This document shows positions 35,720 through 44,195 of a DNA stretch of 64,000 nucleotides, one piece after another. The DNA lies in assembly GCF_907165195.1 (NCBI RefSeq), contig NZ_OU015584.1, positions 1,178,001 through 1,242,000 of the forward strand. The letters run 5' to 3'. Both the position numbers and the translations under genes were made by a program. The DNA is from Parvicella tangerina (GTDB taxonomy: Bacteria; Bacteroidota; Bacteroidia; Flavobacteriales_D; Parvicellaceae). The stretch's first letter is position 1. Each line of letters starts with the position of its first letter. A model generated the notes under the pieces. The model was given only the letters and a program-made list of their open reading frames with translations, was not told where the DNA came from and did no database searches.

Positions 35720-37392
35720 GTATAAGAACAATGAAGTATACGGTAAAGTATGATCGTCAGACGGCCCATAATCACTTTCTGCGTATAGATGTTGTGTTTG
35801 CTGCTGTTGATAAAGAAACTATGGTGATTAAATTGCCAGCCTGGCGGCCAGGTAGGTATGAACTTGCCAACTTCGCTAAAAATATCAAGGATCTGTCTTT
35901 CAATGATAAGGACGGTAATCGGCTGATCTTCGCGAAAAGAACTAAGGACGAATGGTTGATTCATTGCCATCAGGTTGATGAGGTGCATGCAACCTATTAC
36001 TATTATGCGAATGAGCTTAATGCTGGAGCAAGTTTTGTAAACGAACATCAACTGTATATTAATCCTGTCAATTGTATGCTTTATGAAGAGTTTGGTGAGG
36101 ATACTGCTTGTGAAGTGATCTTAGAACTTCCTGATGATTTTATGGTGGCAACTTCTTTGGAGTCAGTTAGCAAAAATCAGTTCAATGCAGAAAGCTTTCA
36201 CGAGTTGGTCGATTCGCCAATTGTGGCATCAGCTTCACTTCAGCATAAGATCTATCTTTCTCATGGGGTGAAGTTTTACCTTTGGTTTCAAGGTGAGGTA
36301 AAACCAGATTGGGATAAATTGATCACGGATTTTCAAAAATTCACTGATTATCAAATTGAAAAATTTGGAGGATTTCCAGTTAAAGAATATCACTACATTT
36401 TTCAGATTGATACCAAAAAAGCTTACCATGGTGTAGAACATCAAAAGAGTACGGTACTTTATTTAGGTCCATCTTATATGGTTTTTGATAGGTTGTACAC
36501 CGAACTTCTGGGGGTTTGCTCCCATGAACTCTATCACACGTGGAATGTAAAGGCAATTCGTCCAGAGGAAATGTATCCCTATGATTACAACAGGGAGAAT
36601 TATACCCGACTCGGATATGTGGCAGAGGGGGTAACCACTTACATGGGAGATCGTACTTTGATGGAGTCAGGAGTGTTTGATGATCAGCAGTATCACAAGG
36701 AATTGGGAAATTACATCATGCGTCATCTTCATAATGATGGTAGAAGGCATTATAGTGTTGCGGATTCTTCTTTCGATACTTGGCTGGATGGTTACGTAGC
36801 TGGCGTTCCTGGTAGGAAAACATCAATTTATGTGGAAGGAGCTATGATTGCATACGTTTGTGACATGCGAATCCGTAAGTCTACGGGTAACACGAAATCC
36901 CTTCACGATGCCATGCAGTTGCTGTATAATCTAACAAGAAATGTGGGGTATTCGAATGCTACCTATCAGGAGGTGTTGGAGTCAACTGCAGGTGTTTCCT
37001 TTGAAGATGTTTTTGAGAACTTAGTATTTGGAACTGAAGACTACTTGCCTTACATTGAGGAAGCATTAGCTTATGATGGTCGTAAAATGGAGCTTAGAGC
37101 ATCTTCGGACCTCATTCATCACTTCGGACTAAAAGGAACGTATGTTACAGAAGGTCTTAAGGTGAGTACTGTGTTGGAGGGAAGTTCTGCTGATATTTCT
37201 GGTTTGGTACCTAGCGATATTTTACTGTCGGTTAACGGAATTGCGTTAAACAAAGATCTTTCAGAATGGTTGAATTACTTTTCGGGAGAGGATGTTTTTC
37301 TAGATCTAATCCGAGACGGAGTAGTAAAGAGATTACAGCTAAAACCAGTTAATGATTTTCAGTATAAACAAGTCGTGCTCTCTTTGGCCTGA
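35716..37392 (+). CDS. M61 family peptidase (glycyl aminopeptidase-like)
   Basis: The 558-residue protein has three parts: an N-terminal beta domain (1-165), a thermolysin-like catalytic domain with HELYH (270-274) and the third zinc ligand E304 in AEGVTTYMGDR, and a C-terminal PDZ domain (about 460-545, GSSADISGLVPSDILLSVNG). The segment TWNVKAIRPE after the zinc motif is diagnostic of M61. No signal peptide is evident, so it is likely cytosolic. The family removes N-terminal residues, with Gly/Ala preference in the founding member. Its ATG overlaps the stop of the sugar epimerase gene, so it is coupled to the glycan operon. Confidence 0.88.
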   Translation: MSIRTMKYTVKYDRQTAHNHFLRIDVVFAAVDKETMVIKLPAWRPGRYELANFAKNIKDLSFNDKDGNRLIFAKRTKDEWLIHCHQVDEVHATYYYYANELNAGASFVNEHQLYINPVNCMLYEEFGEDTACEVILELPDDFMVATSLESVSKNQFNAESFHELVDSPIVASASLQHKIYLSHGVKFYLWFQGEVKPDWDKLITDFQKFTDYQIEKFGGFPVKEYHYIFQIDTKKAYHGVEHQKSTVLYLGPSYMVFDRLYTELLGVCSHELYHTWNVKAIRPEEMYPYDYNRENYTRLGYVAEGVTTYMGDRTLMESGVFDDQQYHKELGNYIMRHLHNDGRRHYSVADSSFDTWLDGYVAGVPGRKTSIYVEGAMIAYVCDMRIRKSTGNTKSLHDAMQLLYNLTRNVGYSNATYQEVLESTAGVSFEDVFENLVFGTEDYLPYIEEALAYDGRKMELRASSDLIHHFGLKGTYVTEGLKVSTVLEGSSADISGLVPSDILLSVNGIALNKDLSEWLNYFSGEDVFLDLIRDGVVKRLQLKPVNDFQYKQVVLSLA

Positions 37393-37394
37393 GG

Positions 37395-37694
37395 TTACTT
37401 TTGAGATAAAGGTTTAAGAAACTTGCTGTCCACAACAAAAGCACCAAAAGGGATCACCGCTCCCAAAAGACACATCACATAGAGTATAGCATTCCATTTG
37501 TACTTTATGCCTACCATTACCATGAAGATGAGGTAGAGTAGGAATAAGAAACCATGTATATTCCCAAATATCGTAACATAGATGGGTTGGTCAGCTAAGT
37601 ATTTTAAAGGAACAGCTACACCAAATAGAATCAATGTTGAAACACCCTCCCAAAAGGCTACTTTTCTGAATGCATTTAAATTTCCTGTGCTCAT
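37395..37694 (-). CDS. DUF3817 integral membrane protein
   Basis: This 99-residue protein has three hydrophobic segments and the DUF3817 pattern FRKVAFWEGVSTLILFG, with charged residues inside the first helix, then GNIHGFLFLLYLIF with the conserved His. Members are small inner-membrane proteins of unknown function, widespread in Bacteroidota and Actinobacteria. It is convergent with the M61 gene, only 2 bases apart, and divergent from the metallo-hydrolase gene at 37788. Confidence 0.82.
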   Translation of the reverse strand: MSTGNLNAFRKVAFWEGVSTLILFGVAVPLKYLADQPIYVTIFGNIHGFLFLLYLIFMVMVGIKYKWNAILYVMCLLGAVIPFGAFVVDSKFLKPLSQK

Positions 37695-37772
37695 TTGTTC
37701 GTATTTAAAAACAGATGTAATCCCGAAATGCGGTGCAGCAAAATGTTTCTTATCATAAAAGTGTAAGATTGC

Positions 37773-37780
37773 TAAATTTG
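37773..37780 (+). promoter_or_regulatory. Bacteroidota promoter (-7 element) for the metallo-hydrolase
   Basis: TAAATTTG is an exact TAnnTTTG match that ends 7 bases before the TTG start at 37788. The implied transcript leader is nearly absent. Confidence 0.5.
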
Positions 37781-37787
37781 CATTGGT

Positions 37788-38573
37788 TTGTCAGCTTCCA
37801 AATTAGAAATAAAGTTTTTAGGAACAGGAACCTCCCAAGGAGTTCCAGTAATTACCTGTGATTGTGATGTCTGTATATCTGATGATCCAAGAGATAAACG
37901 TCTGAGGTCGTCAATTGCGATCAAAAAAGGGAATACCCAGATCGTTATTGATTCTGGTCCTGACTTTCGTCAGCAAATGCTTAGAGCTCAGATTAACCAT
38001 TTGGATGCTTTGGTGTTTACCCATGCTCACAAGGATCATATAGCAGGTATGGATGATGTGAGGGCGTATAATTTCAAAGCTCAAAAACCGATGGAGGTGT
38101 ATTGTACAGATCTGGTTTTTGAGAATCTGAAGCGAGAGTTTCATTACGTTTTCGATGAAGCTTTTCAATACCCTGGAATTCCTAGAGTGGATAGAATACG
38201 AATCGATAAATCCGAGCCTTTTAAAATAGGAGAAATGACATTGGTCCCGATAGAAGTGATGCACTATAAATTGCCTGTTCTTGGTTTTCGAGTGGATAAC
38301 TTTACCTATATCACAGACGCCAACTATATTTCTGAGTCAGAAAAGGAAAAGATAAAAGGTACGGAAATATTGGTCTTAAATGCCTTACGGAAGGAAAAGC
38401 ATATTTCTCACTTCACACTGGAAGAAGCCTTAGACTTGATTGAAGAAATAGCTCCGAAAAAGGCTTATTTAACGCATGTTTCTCATCTGATGGGTAGGCA
38501 TAAAGATATTGCTAAAGAGTTGCCTGAAAATGTAAGTTTTGCTTTCGATGGATTATCTATTAAAAGTACGTAA
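37788..38573 (+). CDS. Metallo-beta-lactamase fold hydrolase (PhnP-like)
   Basis: The 261-residue protein starts at a TTG; there is no ATG before the conserved region. KFLGTGTSQGVPVITCDCDVC and RLRSSIAI are typical of the PhnP/phosphodiesterase subgroup, and THAHKDHIAGMDDVR is the metal-binding HxHxDH motif. Further metal ligands are likely in ITDANY and LTHVSH. PhnP hydrolyses cyclic phosphodiesters such as ribosyl cyclic phosphate; the Bacteroidota members have no proven substrate. Cytosolic. Confidence 0.85.
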   Translation: MSASKLEIKFLGTGTSQGVPVITCDCDVCISDDPRDKRLRSSIAIKKGNTQIVIDSGPDFRQQMLRAQINHLDALVFTHAHKDHIAGMDDVRAYNFKAQKPMEVYCTDLVFENLKREFHYVFDEAFQYPGIPRVDRIRIDKSEPFKIGEMTLVPIEVMHYKLPVLGFRVDNFTYITDANYISESEKEKIKGTEILVLNALRKEKHISHFTLEEALDLIEEIAPKKAYLTHVSHLMGRHKDIAKELPENVSFAFDGLSIKST

Positions 38574-38612
38574 ACTGAATATTCTAACATTTCTAACCTC
38601 ATTTTCGAACTT

Positions 38613-38619
38613 TACTTTG
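38613..38619 (+). promoter_or_regulatory. Possible -7 element (TACTTTG)
   Basis: TACTTTG lies 24 bases before the ATG at 38644, within the 70-base gap. It is one base shorter than TAnnTTTG, so this is a weak call. Confidence 0.3.
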
Positions 38620-38643
38620 TGATCGTAATTAAAATTAAAAATT

Positions 38644-39759
38644 ATGAAAACAAGTAGATTACTATTTATCGTTACCGTATTATTAATTAGCGGATTTGTT
38701 CGTGCTCAATCCGATACCTCAAAAACAGTTGCAGTACTTAATATTTACTCCTCTGTGAATGACCTAAAGCCTGAAGTTGCAGGTAGTTTATTGAGAATCG
38801 AACTAGAAAAAACAGATTTATATAAAGTTTATGATAAGCATGATATTCTTGAAATCGGATCTCAGAAGGGAATGCAACTTACGGAATGCTATGGTAAGAA
38901 CTGTTTGCTAGAAGTGGGGAGGAGTATAGGTGTAGATTATATGTTCTCTGGGAGTATCGAGCAGTTAGGAAAGAAAATGGTAGTGAGTCTAAAGATGCTG
39001 GATGTGCAAACAAATAAGTACGTAAAAACAAGTATTCAAGAGTTTGTTAACGCTCCTTTAGAAATACAAGCAATGATTGAAATTACATTGAGGGATATGT
39101 TAGGTCTGGAAGTCAATCATGAAGCGTTTACTACCCTTACGTTTTTCAATCAACCCATCGAAGCTCCCAATAAGAATATTACCAACAATGGACCACGAGT
39201 CGGGGTTGCGTTTATTGGAGGAGACATGGGAGATCGACTCAGTGCTCCTGAAGATGAAGGTGGCTGGGATGCAATACCTGTAGTGTCTCAATTCGGTTTT
39301 CAGCTAGAAAAAGAATACCTGAGTGCTGGAAATTTTCACGCCCTGCTAGAGGGTTTGGTTGTGATCAGCGGTCCTGAACAGCAGCTTTTTAATCCGAAAT
39401 TAGTGATCATGAATGGTTTTAGGAGCAGTAGTACTGGGTTAGAGTTTGCTTTTGGACCATCCTTTGGAATTGAAAAGACGGCAAAAAGCTATTTTGATAC
39501 CGAGCAGGATAAATGGTTTTTGGAAAACGAATGGAGCAATACGGATACCAGTGGTTTCTTACAGCCCAATCCTTATCCAATTGTGTCAAGGTTAGATAGC
39601 AGGGGGAGTGTTAAAGTTGCTGCTGGGTGGGTTATTGGAGTAGGAAAAACGTTTAATAGCGGGTATCTCAACATTCCAGTAAATGTATTCGCCTCATTCA
39701 GCAAGTATGGTTGGCAAAGTGGCGTAAGCGTTGGCTTTAATATTCGGAAGAAAAAATAA
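38644..39759 (+). CDS. Secreted protein with CsgG/TolB-N-like domain and C-terminal barrel-like region
   Basis: The 371-residue protein has a signal peptide (residues 1-21, ending FVRAQ). Residues 26-155 resemble the TolB N-terminal/CsgG-type nucleotide-fold domain: VAVLNIYSSVNDLKPEVAG, a motif with two cysteines ECYGKNCLLEVGRSIGVDY, and FSGSIEQLGKKMVVSLKMLD. Residues 185-371 are a series of alternating hydrophobic strands ending GVSVGFNIRKKK, suggesting a small outer-membrane beta-barrel. Function unknown; probably an envelope protein. It has its own possible promoter and stands alone. Confidence 0.6.
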   Translation: MKTSRLLFIVTVLLISGFVRAQSDTSKTVAVLNIYSSVNDLKPEVAGSLLRIELEKTDLYKVYDKHDILEIGSQKGMQLTECYGKNCLLEVGRSIGVDYMFSGSIEQLGKKMVVSLKMLDVQTNKYVKTSIQEFVNAPLEIQAMIEITLRDMLGLEVNHEAFTTLTFFNQPIEAPNKNITNNGPRVGVAFIGGDMGDRLSAPEDEGGWDAIPVVSQFGFQLEKEYLSAGNFHALLEGLVVISGPEQQLFNPKLVIMNGFRSSSTGLEFAFGPSFGIEKTAKSYFDTEQDKWFLENEWSNTDTSGFLQPNPYPIVSRLDSRGSVKVAAGWVIGVGKTFNSGYLNIPVNVFASFSKYGWQSGVSVGFNIRKKK

Positions 39760-39776
39760 TGATATCACGAAAAAAG

Positions 39777-40307
39777 TTATGGTTTAATGGGGAGTGGCTT
39801 AACTTCCCATTTTTTGTTCAGTTTATATTTTTTTCCACGTATGTGGTCGCCTAAAACAACTACTCCATAACTGGCTGCTCCAACAGGAACAACGGCAAAA
39901 ATCAATAAGGCCCCGTATATATTATTGGTAGACATTGAAGCTATGCTTGTTGCCAAAGTTAGCCCCGTTAGGCCGTATCCGAAATAGCCAAGCAATTTAA
40001 CGGTTGTTCCTAGAAATCGCTTTCCCCCTGATTTGAGCGCTTTTATCTTTTTGATGTCATTGATCGCAATTTGTTTTTGGTTATCATCCGAAACATTGAC
40101 GACAATTGAATCGCCAGAAATATGATCAAAGGTTCCTTTCGTTTTAGATAGACCTGAGCAAGATATAATGATCAAATCACCAGTCAGAATTACGGCTTCT
40201 TTCGTTTTTTTGGGAGTTGTTTTTTCAAGAAGTAAGGAGTCAGCAGTTTGTTGAGCGAAGCAAAAAGAAAATAACAAAATAAATGTAAAGGATAGTAGGT
40301 GTTTCAT
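39777..40307 (-). CDS. Hypothetical exported protein
   Basis: The 176-residue protein has an N-terminal signal peptide ending CFAQ (residues 1-18). A beta-rich segment around IISCSGLSKTKG and GDSIVVNVSDDNQKQI is followed by one or two hydrophobic stretches near residues 110-150 (YGALLIFAVVPVGAASYGVVVLG). I do not recognise a family with certainty. It is convergent with the CsgG-like gene and precedes no obvious partner. Confidence 0.55.
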   Translation of the reverse strand: MKHLLSFTFILLFSFCFAQQTADSLLLEKTTPKKTKEAVILTGDLIIISCSGLSKTKGTFDHISGDSIVVNVSDDNQKQIAINDIKKIKALKSGGKRFLGTTVKLLGYFGYGLTGLTLATSIASMSTNNIYGALLIFAVVPVGAASYGVVVLGDHIRGKKYKLNKKWEVKPLPIKP

Positions 40308-40320
40308 ATAGTAATTGATT

Positions 40321-41265
40321 TTATTTACGTTTCTTTAACGTTGGTCGTTGCGTGATTTCATGATAGCAAATGGCGTTTTCAGCGTAATAATGAAAAACCA
40401 TGCTGTTTCTGGTAGAACCTTTTCGTTCGATGGCTTCCCCACCGTGTAAGAGATTAGCATGCCAGATCAAAAGATCTCCTTTTTTTGCGATGAAGTGTTT
40501 TTTTTGCAAGTCGTTTTCTTGAATAATCGATTCGATTTTGTCTTCATAGTCTCCATAGGTCTTGTCTCCAAGCTTGAATCTACTACCTATGTTGTCAAAA
40601 TCTCCATTCATCACGTACGGAAGTTTATGTGAACCAGGGTAGTAGAATAGAGGTCCGCAATCTTCCGTCAAGTCTTCTAGAGCTAGCCAAGTCGCAATAA
40701 GATTTCCATAAGGAAAAGTGGTCATGTGAATAGAGTCTGAATGAGCTCTTTGCTGACTGCCCTCAAAAAAGTTTAAACTTTGAAATAATTCAACTTTTTT
40801 ACCCATTAACATCTCTAGGATCTTGATTAAATTGGGGTCAGCTCCAATGTTAAACAAAAATTCAGACTGATGAATGGAGAACATGATCCGTTTTCCGTGT
40901 TGCCAAATGGTCTTTGGATCATCCTTTAGGTGATCTACCGTAGTTCTAATCTGATCAACTGTTTCCGAATCAAAAAATCCTTCCAGAACAGCATAGCCAT
41001 TTTCACTCCATGATAAGAGTGATTCTTGCCAGTTCTGAGGTAATTCATTAAAGCCTTTAATTTTTGGTAGTTCCATTCTTGAATCCTGAACGTCAAAAGG
41101 AAGAGGTTCTCCCTTAATACCTTTGAAATCCTCACTTGAAATAGGGGAGTAGTACTTTTTCTTTAACCCATATTTCTTGTAAATAGGTAAGTTGTGCTCT
41201 AGCTCCTTCTTTTTGAAGAAGTTATAAGTCATGTAGGCCAGTTTGCTTTTTTCAAATAGTTTCAT
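40321..41265 (-). CDS. Phytanoyl-CoA dioxygenase (PhyH) family protein
   Basis: The ATG at 41265 is preferred over one eleven codons upstream, because a TATCTTCG promoter-like element lies between the two. The 314-residue product has RAHSDSIHM with the H-x-D pair, a WLALEDLTEDCGPLFYYPGSHK core and LIWHANLLHGG with the distal His. RNSMVFHYY carries the Arg for 2-oxoglutarate. It is an Fe(II)/2-oxoglutarate oxygenase, more canonical than the one at 3169 and unlinked to the glycan operon. Substrate unknown. Confidence 0.82.
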   Translation of the reverse strand: MKLFEKSKLAYMTYNFFKKKELEHNLPIYKKYGLKKKYYSPISSEDFKGIKGEPLPFDVQDSRMELPKIKGFNELPQNWQESLLSWSENGYAVLEGFFDSETVDQIRTTVDHLKDDPKTIWQHGKRIMFSIHQSEFLFNIGADPNLIKILEMLMGKKVELFQSLNFFEGSQQRAHSDSIHMTTFPYGNLIATWLALEDLTEDCGPLFYYPGSHKLPYVMNGDFDNIGSRFKLGDKTYGDYEDKIESIIQENDLQKKHFIAKKGDLLIWHANLLHGGEAIERKGSTRNSMVFHYYAENAICYHEITQRPTLKKRK

Positions 41266-41271
41266 TTGCAA

Positions 41272-41279
41272 CACGAAGA
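41272..41279 (-). promoter_or_regulatory. Probable promoter of the PhyH gene (-7 element)
   Basis: On the minus strand TATCTTCG (7 of 8 to TAnnTTTG) lies just upstream of the ATG at 41265, with a leader of only a few bases. Confidence 0.35.
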
Positions 41280-41426
41280 TAGGAAATAAAAAAACCACTA
41301 TCTCTCACTTTCCTTGCTTCAAATCAGTAAAATCAAGTTCTTGGTGAGATCAAGTGGTTTTTGCCTTATAAGACGGATGAATGCGCATCATCTATCTCTG
41401 TAATTCGTTTTTTTGAAAAAGGTACA

Positions 41427-42488
41427 TTAATCCTTAATTCTTGAGAATTTAAGTGCTTTTAACATTAAGTCTGGTAAGGGTTTGTTGGCTGGTCGTTTGG
41501 CAACGTTCAGATTGATTCCTAGCTTTTCTATGATCGGAATTTTATAGACTTCTATCAATTCGATCAGTGTGCCATCGGGATCCTCAATATAAGTGCAGTG
41601 AACCTTCGTAGAGTCTCCCATACTCAATACATCATTGGTGTCACAAGTAAAACCAAAGCCTTTTTCATCCAATTTATCTCCTAGCTCTTTCATTCCTCTC
41701 ACGTCAAAACCAAGGTGTACAAATCCTACATCTCCCCATTTTCTTCCCTCATAGATCTTAAGTGGATTTCTGTCTGATACATCTTGAACGAGCTCAATAT
41801 AAGTTTGTCCTGATAACTTCGTGAACCCCCCACCTGATGGGTTACTCTGAGTAAGCAAGATTCTGCGGTACTTTTGATCACCTCCAGGAACAAATTTCCA
41901 GTCCCTGAACGTATCAATCTGATCATACACCACCTTGTCATAACCTAAAATGTCTGCGTACAAGGTCTTTGCCTTTTCAATATCTGAAACGCCAATGCTA
42001 CAACCACATGTTCCTCCAGTAATATGCGGGTAGCCCGTGTACCAGTCTTCTCCTGGAACAACCTGCCAGAGGTTGCCGTCCACATCATAACAGTAAAATG
42101 TTTTCCAACCGTTTGGCATTTCGTTGACTTTGCTAGCTAATTGAGCACCGTTCTTTTTAAAGAATTCGTAAGCTTGATCAACATCTGGAGCTTTAATCAT
42201 ACCAATGAAGATTCCCAGGTCACCTAATTGAAATTCTTTGTCAGCTTTGGTGGCTTGAAATGAAGTAGGGCATACCACTTCCATAGCACAGCCTCCTTTT
42301 AGGTTCATAACCATAGCAGCTCGCTTGGTGATGGTTTCATTTTCAGTATAAATGTCCATTAAAGGAGCGGGAGCTTCAGCGTTAAAGAACGGAATATTCA
42401 TTCCAAAGAACTTTCTGTACCACTTCCAGGCATTTTCATGGTTGGCTACACCTACACCCAAGTGCTGTATTCCGTGAATTGTATACAT
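41427..42488 (-). CDS. Tandem VOC (glyoxalase/dioxygenase-fold) protein
   Basis: The 353-residue protein contains two vicinal-oxygen-chelate modules, about residues 4-145 (GIQHLGVGVANHENAWKWY) and 155-330 (GCSIGVSDIEKAKTLYADI, then VGFVHLGFDV). Metal-type residues include His8 and the Glu of LIELIEV. Conserved DPDGTLIELIE and DVDGNLWQVVP are VOC endings. Family reactions range from glyoxalase to ring-cleavage dioxygenase; no specific one can be assigned. The start lies 3 bases after the efp stop, so both are likely in one operon. Confidence 0.78.
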   Translation of the reverse strand: MYTIHGIQHLGVGVANHENAWKWYRKFFGMNIPFFNAEAPAPLMDIYTENETITKRAAMVMNLKGGCAMEVVCPTSFQATKADKEFQLGDLGIFIGMIKAPDVDQAYEFFKKNGAQLASKVNEMPNGWKTFYCYDVDGNLWQVVPGEDWYTGYPHITGGTCGCSIGVSDIEKAKTLYADILGYDKVVYDQIDTFRDWKFVPGGDQKYRRILLTQSNPSGGGFTKLSGQTYIELVQDVSDRNPLKIYEGRKWGDVGFVHLGFDVRGMKELGDKLDEKGFGFTCDTNDVLSMGDSTKVHCTYIEDPDGTLIELIEVYKIPIIEKLGINLNVAKRPANKPLPDLMLKALKFSRIKD

Positions 42489-42491
42489 CTA

Positions 42492-43058
42492 TTAATCTTT
42501 GATTCGCTCTACGTACTGCCCTTTCTGAATGTCAACTTTAATCTTATCACCATTATCGATGAACAAAGGAACTTTCACCTCAGCTCCAGTATCAATTGTT
42601 GCAGGTTTCATGGTGTTCGTAGCGGTATCTCCTTTAATTCCAGGCTCAGTGTACGTTACTTCAGTTTCAATGAATTGCGGAAGTTCTACAACTAAAGGGT
42701 TCTCCTCTTCCGCATGAAAAAGAATCGAACAAACAATACCTTCTTTCAGATATTCCTTTTTGTCGATCATGTTTTCTTCGATATTCACTTGCTCAAAAGT
42801 GTCCGTATTCATAAATACGTAGAATGACCCGTCTTGATACAAGTACTGGTAAGACCTGTTTTCAATTCTTATAATATCGATTTTGTGACCAGCAGAGAAC
42901 GTGTGATCAACCACTCTTCCAGTTTCAATGTTTCTTAGTTTCGTTCGAACGAATGCAGGTCCCTTTCCAGGTTTTACGTGTTGAAATTCAATTACCTGAA
43001 CTAGCTTACCGTCAAGGTTCATACAAACTCCGTTCTTAATATCTGAAGTATTCGCCAT
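42492..43058 (-). CDS. efp: Translation elongation factor P
   Basis: The 188-residue protein starts at the ATG at 43058. A GTG/ATG-type extension further upstream would swallow the promoter at 43084. It has the three beta-barrel domains of EF-P: KOW-like domain I with HVKPGKGPAFVRTK (K32 at the tip, the usual modification site), domain II IIRIENRSYQYLYQDG and domain III VVELPQFIETEVTYTEPGIKGDTATNTMKPAT. It rescues ribosomes stalled at polyproline stretches. Whether K32 is modified cannot be judged, since no epmA or earP-like gene is in the window. Confidence 0.95.
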   Translation of the reverse strand: MANTSDIKNGVCMNLDGKLVQVIEFQHVKPGKGPAFVRTKLRNIETGRVVDHTFSAGHKIDIIRIENRSYQYLYQDGSFYVFMNTDTFEQVNIEENMIDKKEYLKEGIVCSILFHAEEENPLVVELPQFIETEVTYTEPGIKGDTATNTMKPATIDTGAEVKVPLFIDNGDKIKVDIQKGQYVERIKD

Positions 43059-43083
43059 TTTGTTAACTTTGATAATTAGAGGC

Positions 43084-43091
43084 ACAAATAT
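43084..43091 (-). promoter_or_regulatory. efp promoter (-7 element)
   Basis: The minus strand reads TATATTTG, an exact TAnnTTTG match, 25 bases upstream of the efp ATG. No clear TTG is found at the -33 position. Confidence 0.6.
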
Positions 43092-43138
43092 AAGAGAATC
43101 TGCGGGACGATGCATGATTGTTAAAAACTGAACTGCAA

Positions 43139-43828
43139 ATGAAGAAGAGAACCTATTTTACAACGGCTTTTACAGATTTCTTTAAAGAACTAGAGGAGAA
43201 TAATCATAAGGAATGGTTTGATGAGAATCGTAAACGATATCATGCCCATGTCAAAGAGCCTTTTGATGACTTCATAAAGGACTTGCTTGTTGAGGTTGGT
43301 AAAATTGACCCAGCGATCAATGTGCCTTACAATAAGTGTATATTTAGAATCAACAGAGATGTTCGGTTTTCAAAAGACAAAACGCTCTACAAAACAAATA
43401 GATCTGCTTTTATATCTAGGTTTGGAACCAAGAACAAGTCTTTTCCAGGGATGTATTTTGAGATCAACAAGAATGAACTGAGAATCTACGGGGGTGTTTA
43501 TATGCTAGACGCGAAGCAGGTATATCGAATAAGGGAGGAAATACAGGATTACAATAAAGACTTTAGGAAAGTGATTACTGAGAAACGGTTCAATTCTACC
43601 TTTGGTGAAGTACAGGGAGAGAAAGCAAAAAGGCTAAATAAGGAATTTCAACAGTTCGCAGCATCAGAAGACTTGATGTTCAATAAGAATTGGTATGTCT
43701 ATGCATCACTGCCGCTGAATACGATTTATCAAGAAGATCTGCTCAATGTGATGATGGACCACTATCAAGTATTAGAACCTTTCAATAAGTTTTTTGAAAG
43801 ACCGTTGTTAGACATGTTAAACCAATAA
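43139..43828 (+). CDS. DUF2461 family protein
   Basis: The ATG at 43139 is preferred to a TTG seven codons upstream. The 229-residue product has the DUF2461 hallmarks: DFFKELEENNHKEWFDENR (about 12-30), FRINRDVRFSKDKTLYKTN and FPGMYFEI, with GGVYM and RIREEI later. The family is common in Bacteroidota and its function is unknown; a nucleic-acid or nuclease-like role is sometimes suggested. Divergent from efp and followed by the zinc-ribbon gene after 2 bases. Confidence 0.85.
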   Translation: MKKRTYFTTAFTDFFKELEENNHKEWFDENRKRYHAHVKEPFDDFIKDLLVEVGKIDPAINVPYNKCIFRINRDVRFSKDKTLYKTNRSAFISRFGTKNKSFPGMYFEINKNELRIYGGVYMLDAKQVYRIREEIQDYNKDFRKVITEKRFNSTFGEVQGEKAKRLNKEFQQFAASEDLMFNKNWYVYASLPLNTIYQEDLLNVMMDHYQVLEPFNKFFERPLLDMLNQ

Positions 43829-43830
43829 TT

Positions 43831-44193
43831 ATGAAAGAAGAAAGAAAATGTTTGACGTGCGGAGAGGTACTATTTGGAAGGGCGGATAAGAAATTTTGCA
43901 ATGACAATTGTAGAGGTATCTACAACAACAAGAAGAATAAGATGGGTGACGATTACTTCCGAAAGGTTAACTCCATCCTTCGCAAGAACAGACGCATTCT
44001 GGAAGAGATGAATCCAAAGGAAAAATCAAAAACCACTAAGGAAAAGTTGTTGTTGAATGGCTTTAATTTCTATTATTACACCAATGTTTACCAAACCAAA
44101 CAGGGGAAGGTCTATTACTTTGTATACGAACATGGTTACCTGGAGCTGGATAATGAAGAATATGCATTGGTGAGAAAACTAGACTACATTTAA
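43831..44193 (+). CDS. Small zinc-ribbon protein
   Basis: The 120-residue protein opens with CLTCGEVLFGRADKKFCNDNC, a four-cysteine zinc ribbon of the DUF2116/YacG-like kind (Cys at about 7, 10, 22 and 26). The lysine-rich helix RKVNSILRKNRRILEEM follows, and then a mixed alpha/beta C-terminus that includes FNFYYYTNVY and VYYFVYEHGYLEL. Probably a nucleic-acid-binding cytosolic protein; the family is conserved in Bacteroidota without known function. It sits between DUF2461 and aroQ with gaps of 2 bases each. Confidence 0.7.
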   Translation: MKEERKCLTCGEVLFGRADKKFCNDNCRGIYNNKKNKMGDDYFRKVNSILRKNRRILEEMNPKEKSKTTKEKLLLNGFNFYYYTNVYQTKQGKVYYFVYEHGYLELDNEEYALVRKLDYI

Positions 44194-44195
44194 AA

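Noticed and set aside
35422-36051. 209-codon minus-strand ORF spanning the end of the SDR gene and the start of the M61 gene
   Set aside because: Both plus-strand genes have firm family assignments across this region; the opposite frame is a shadow.
43118-43138. Upstream TTG start for the DUF2461 gene
   Set aside because: The seven extra residues are not part of the conserved family N-terminus, and the ATG at 43139 starts just before it.
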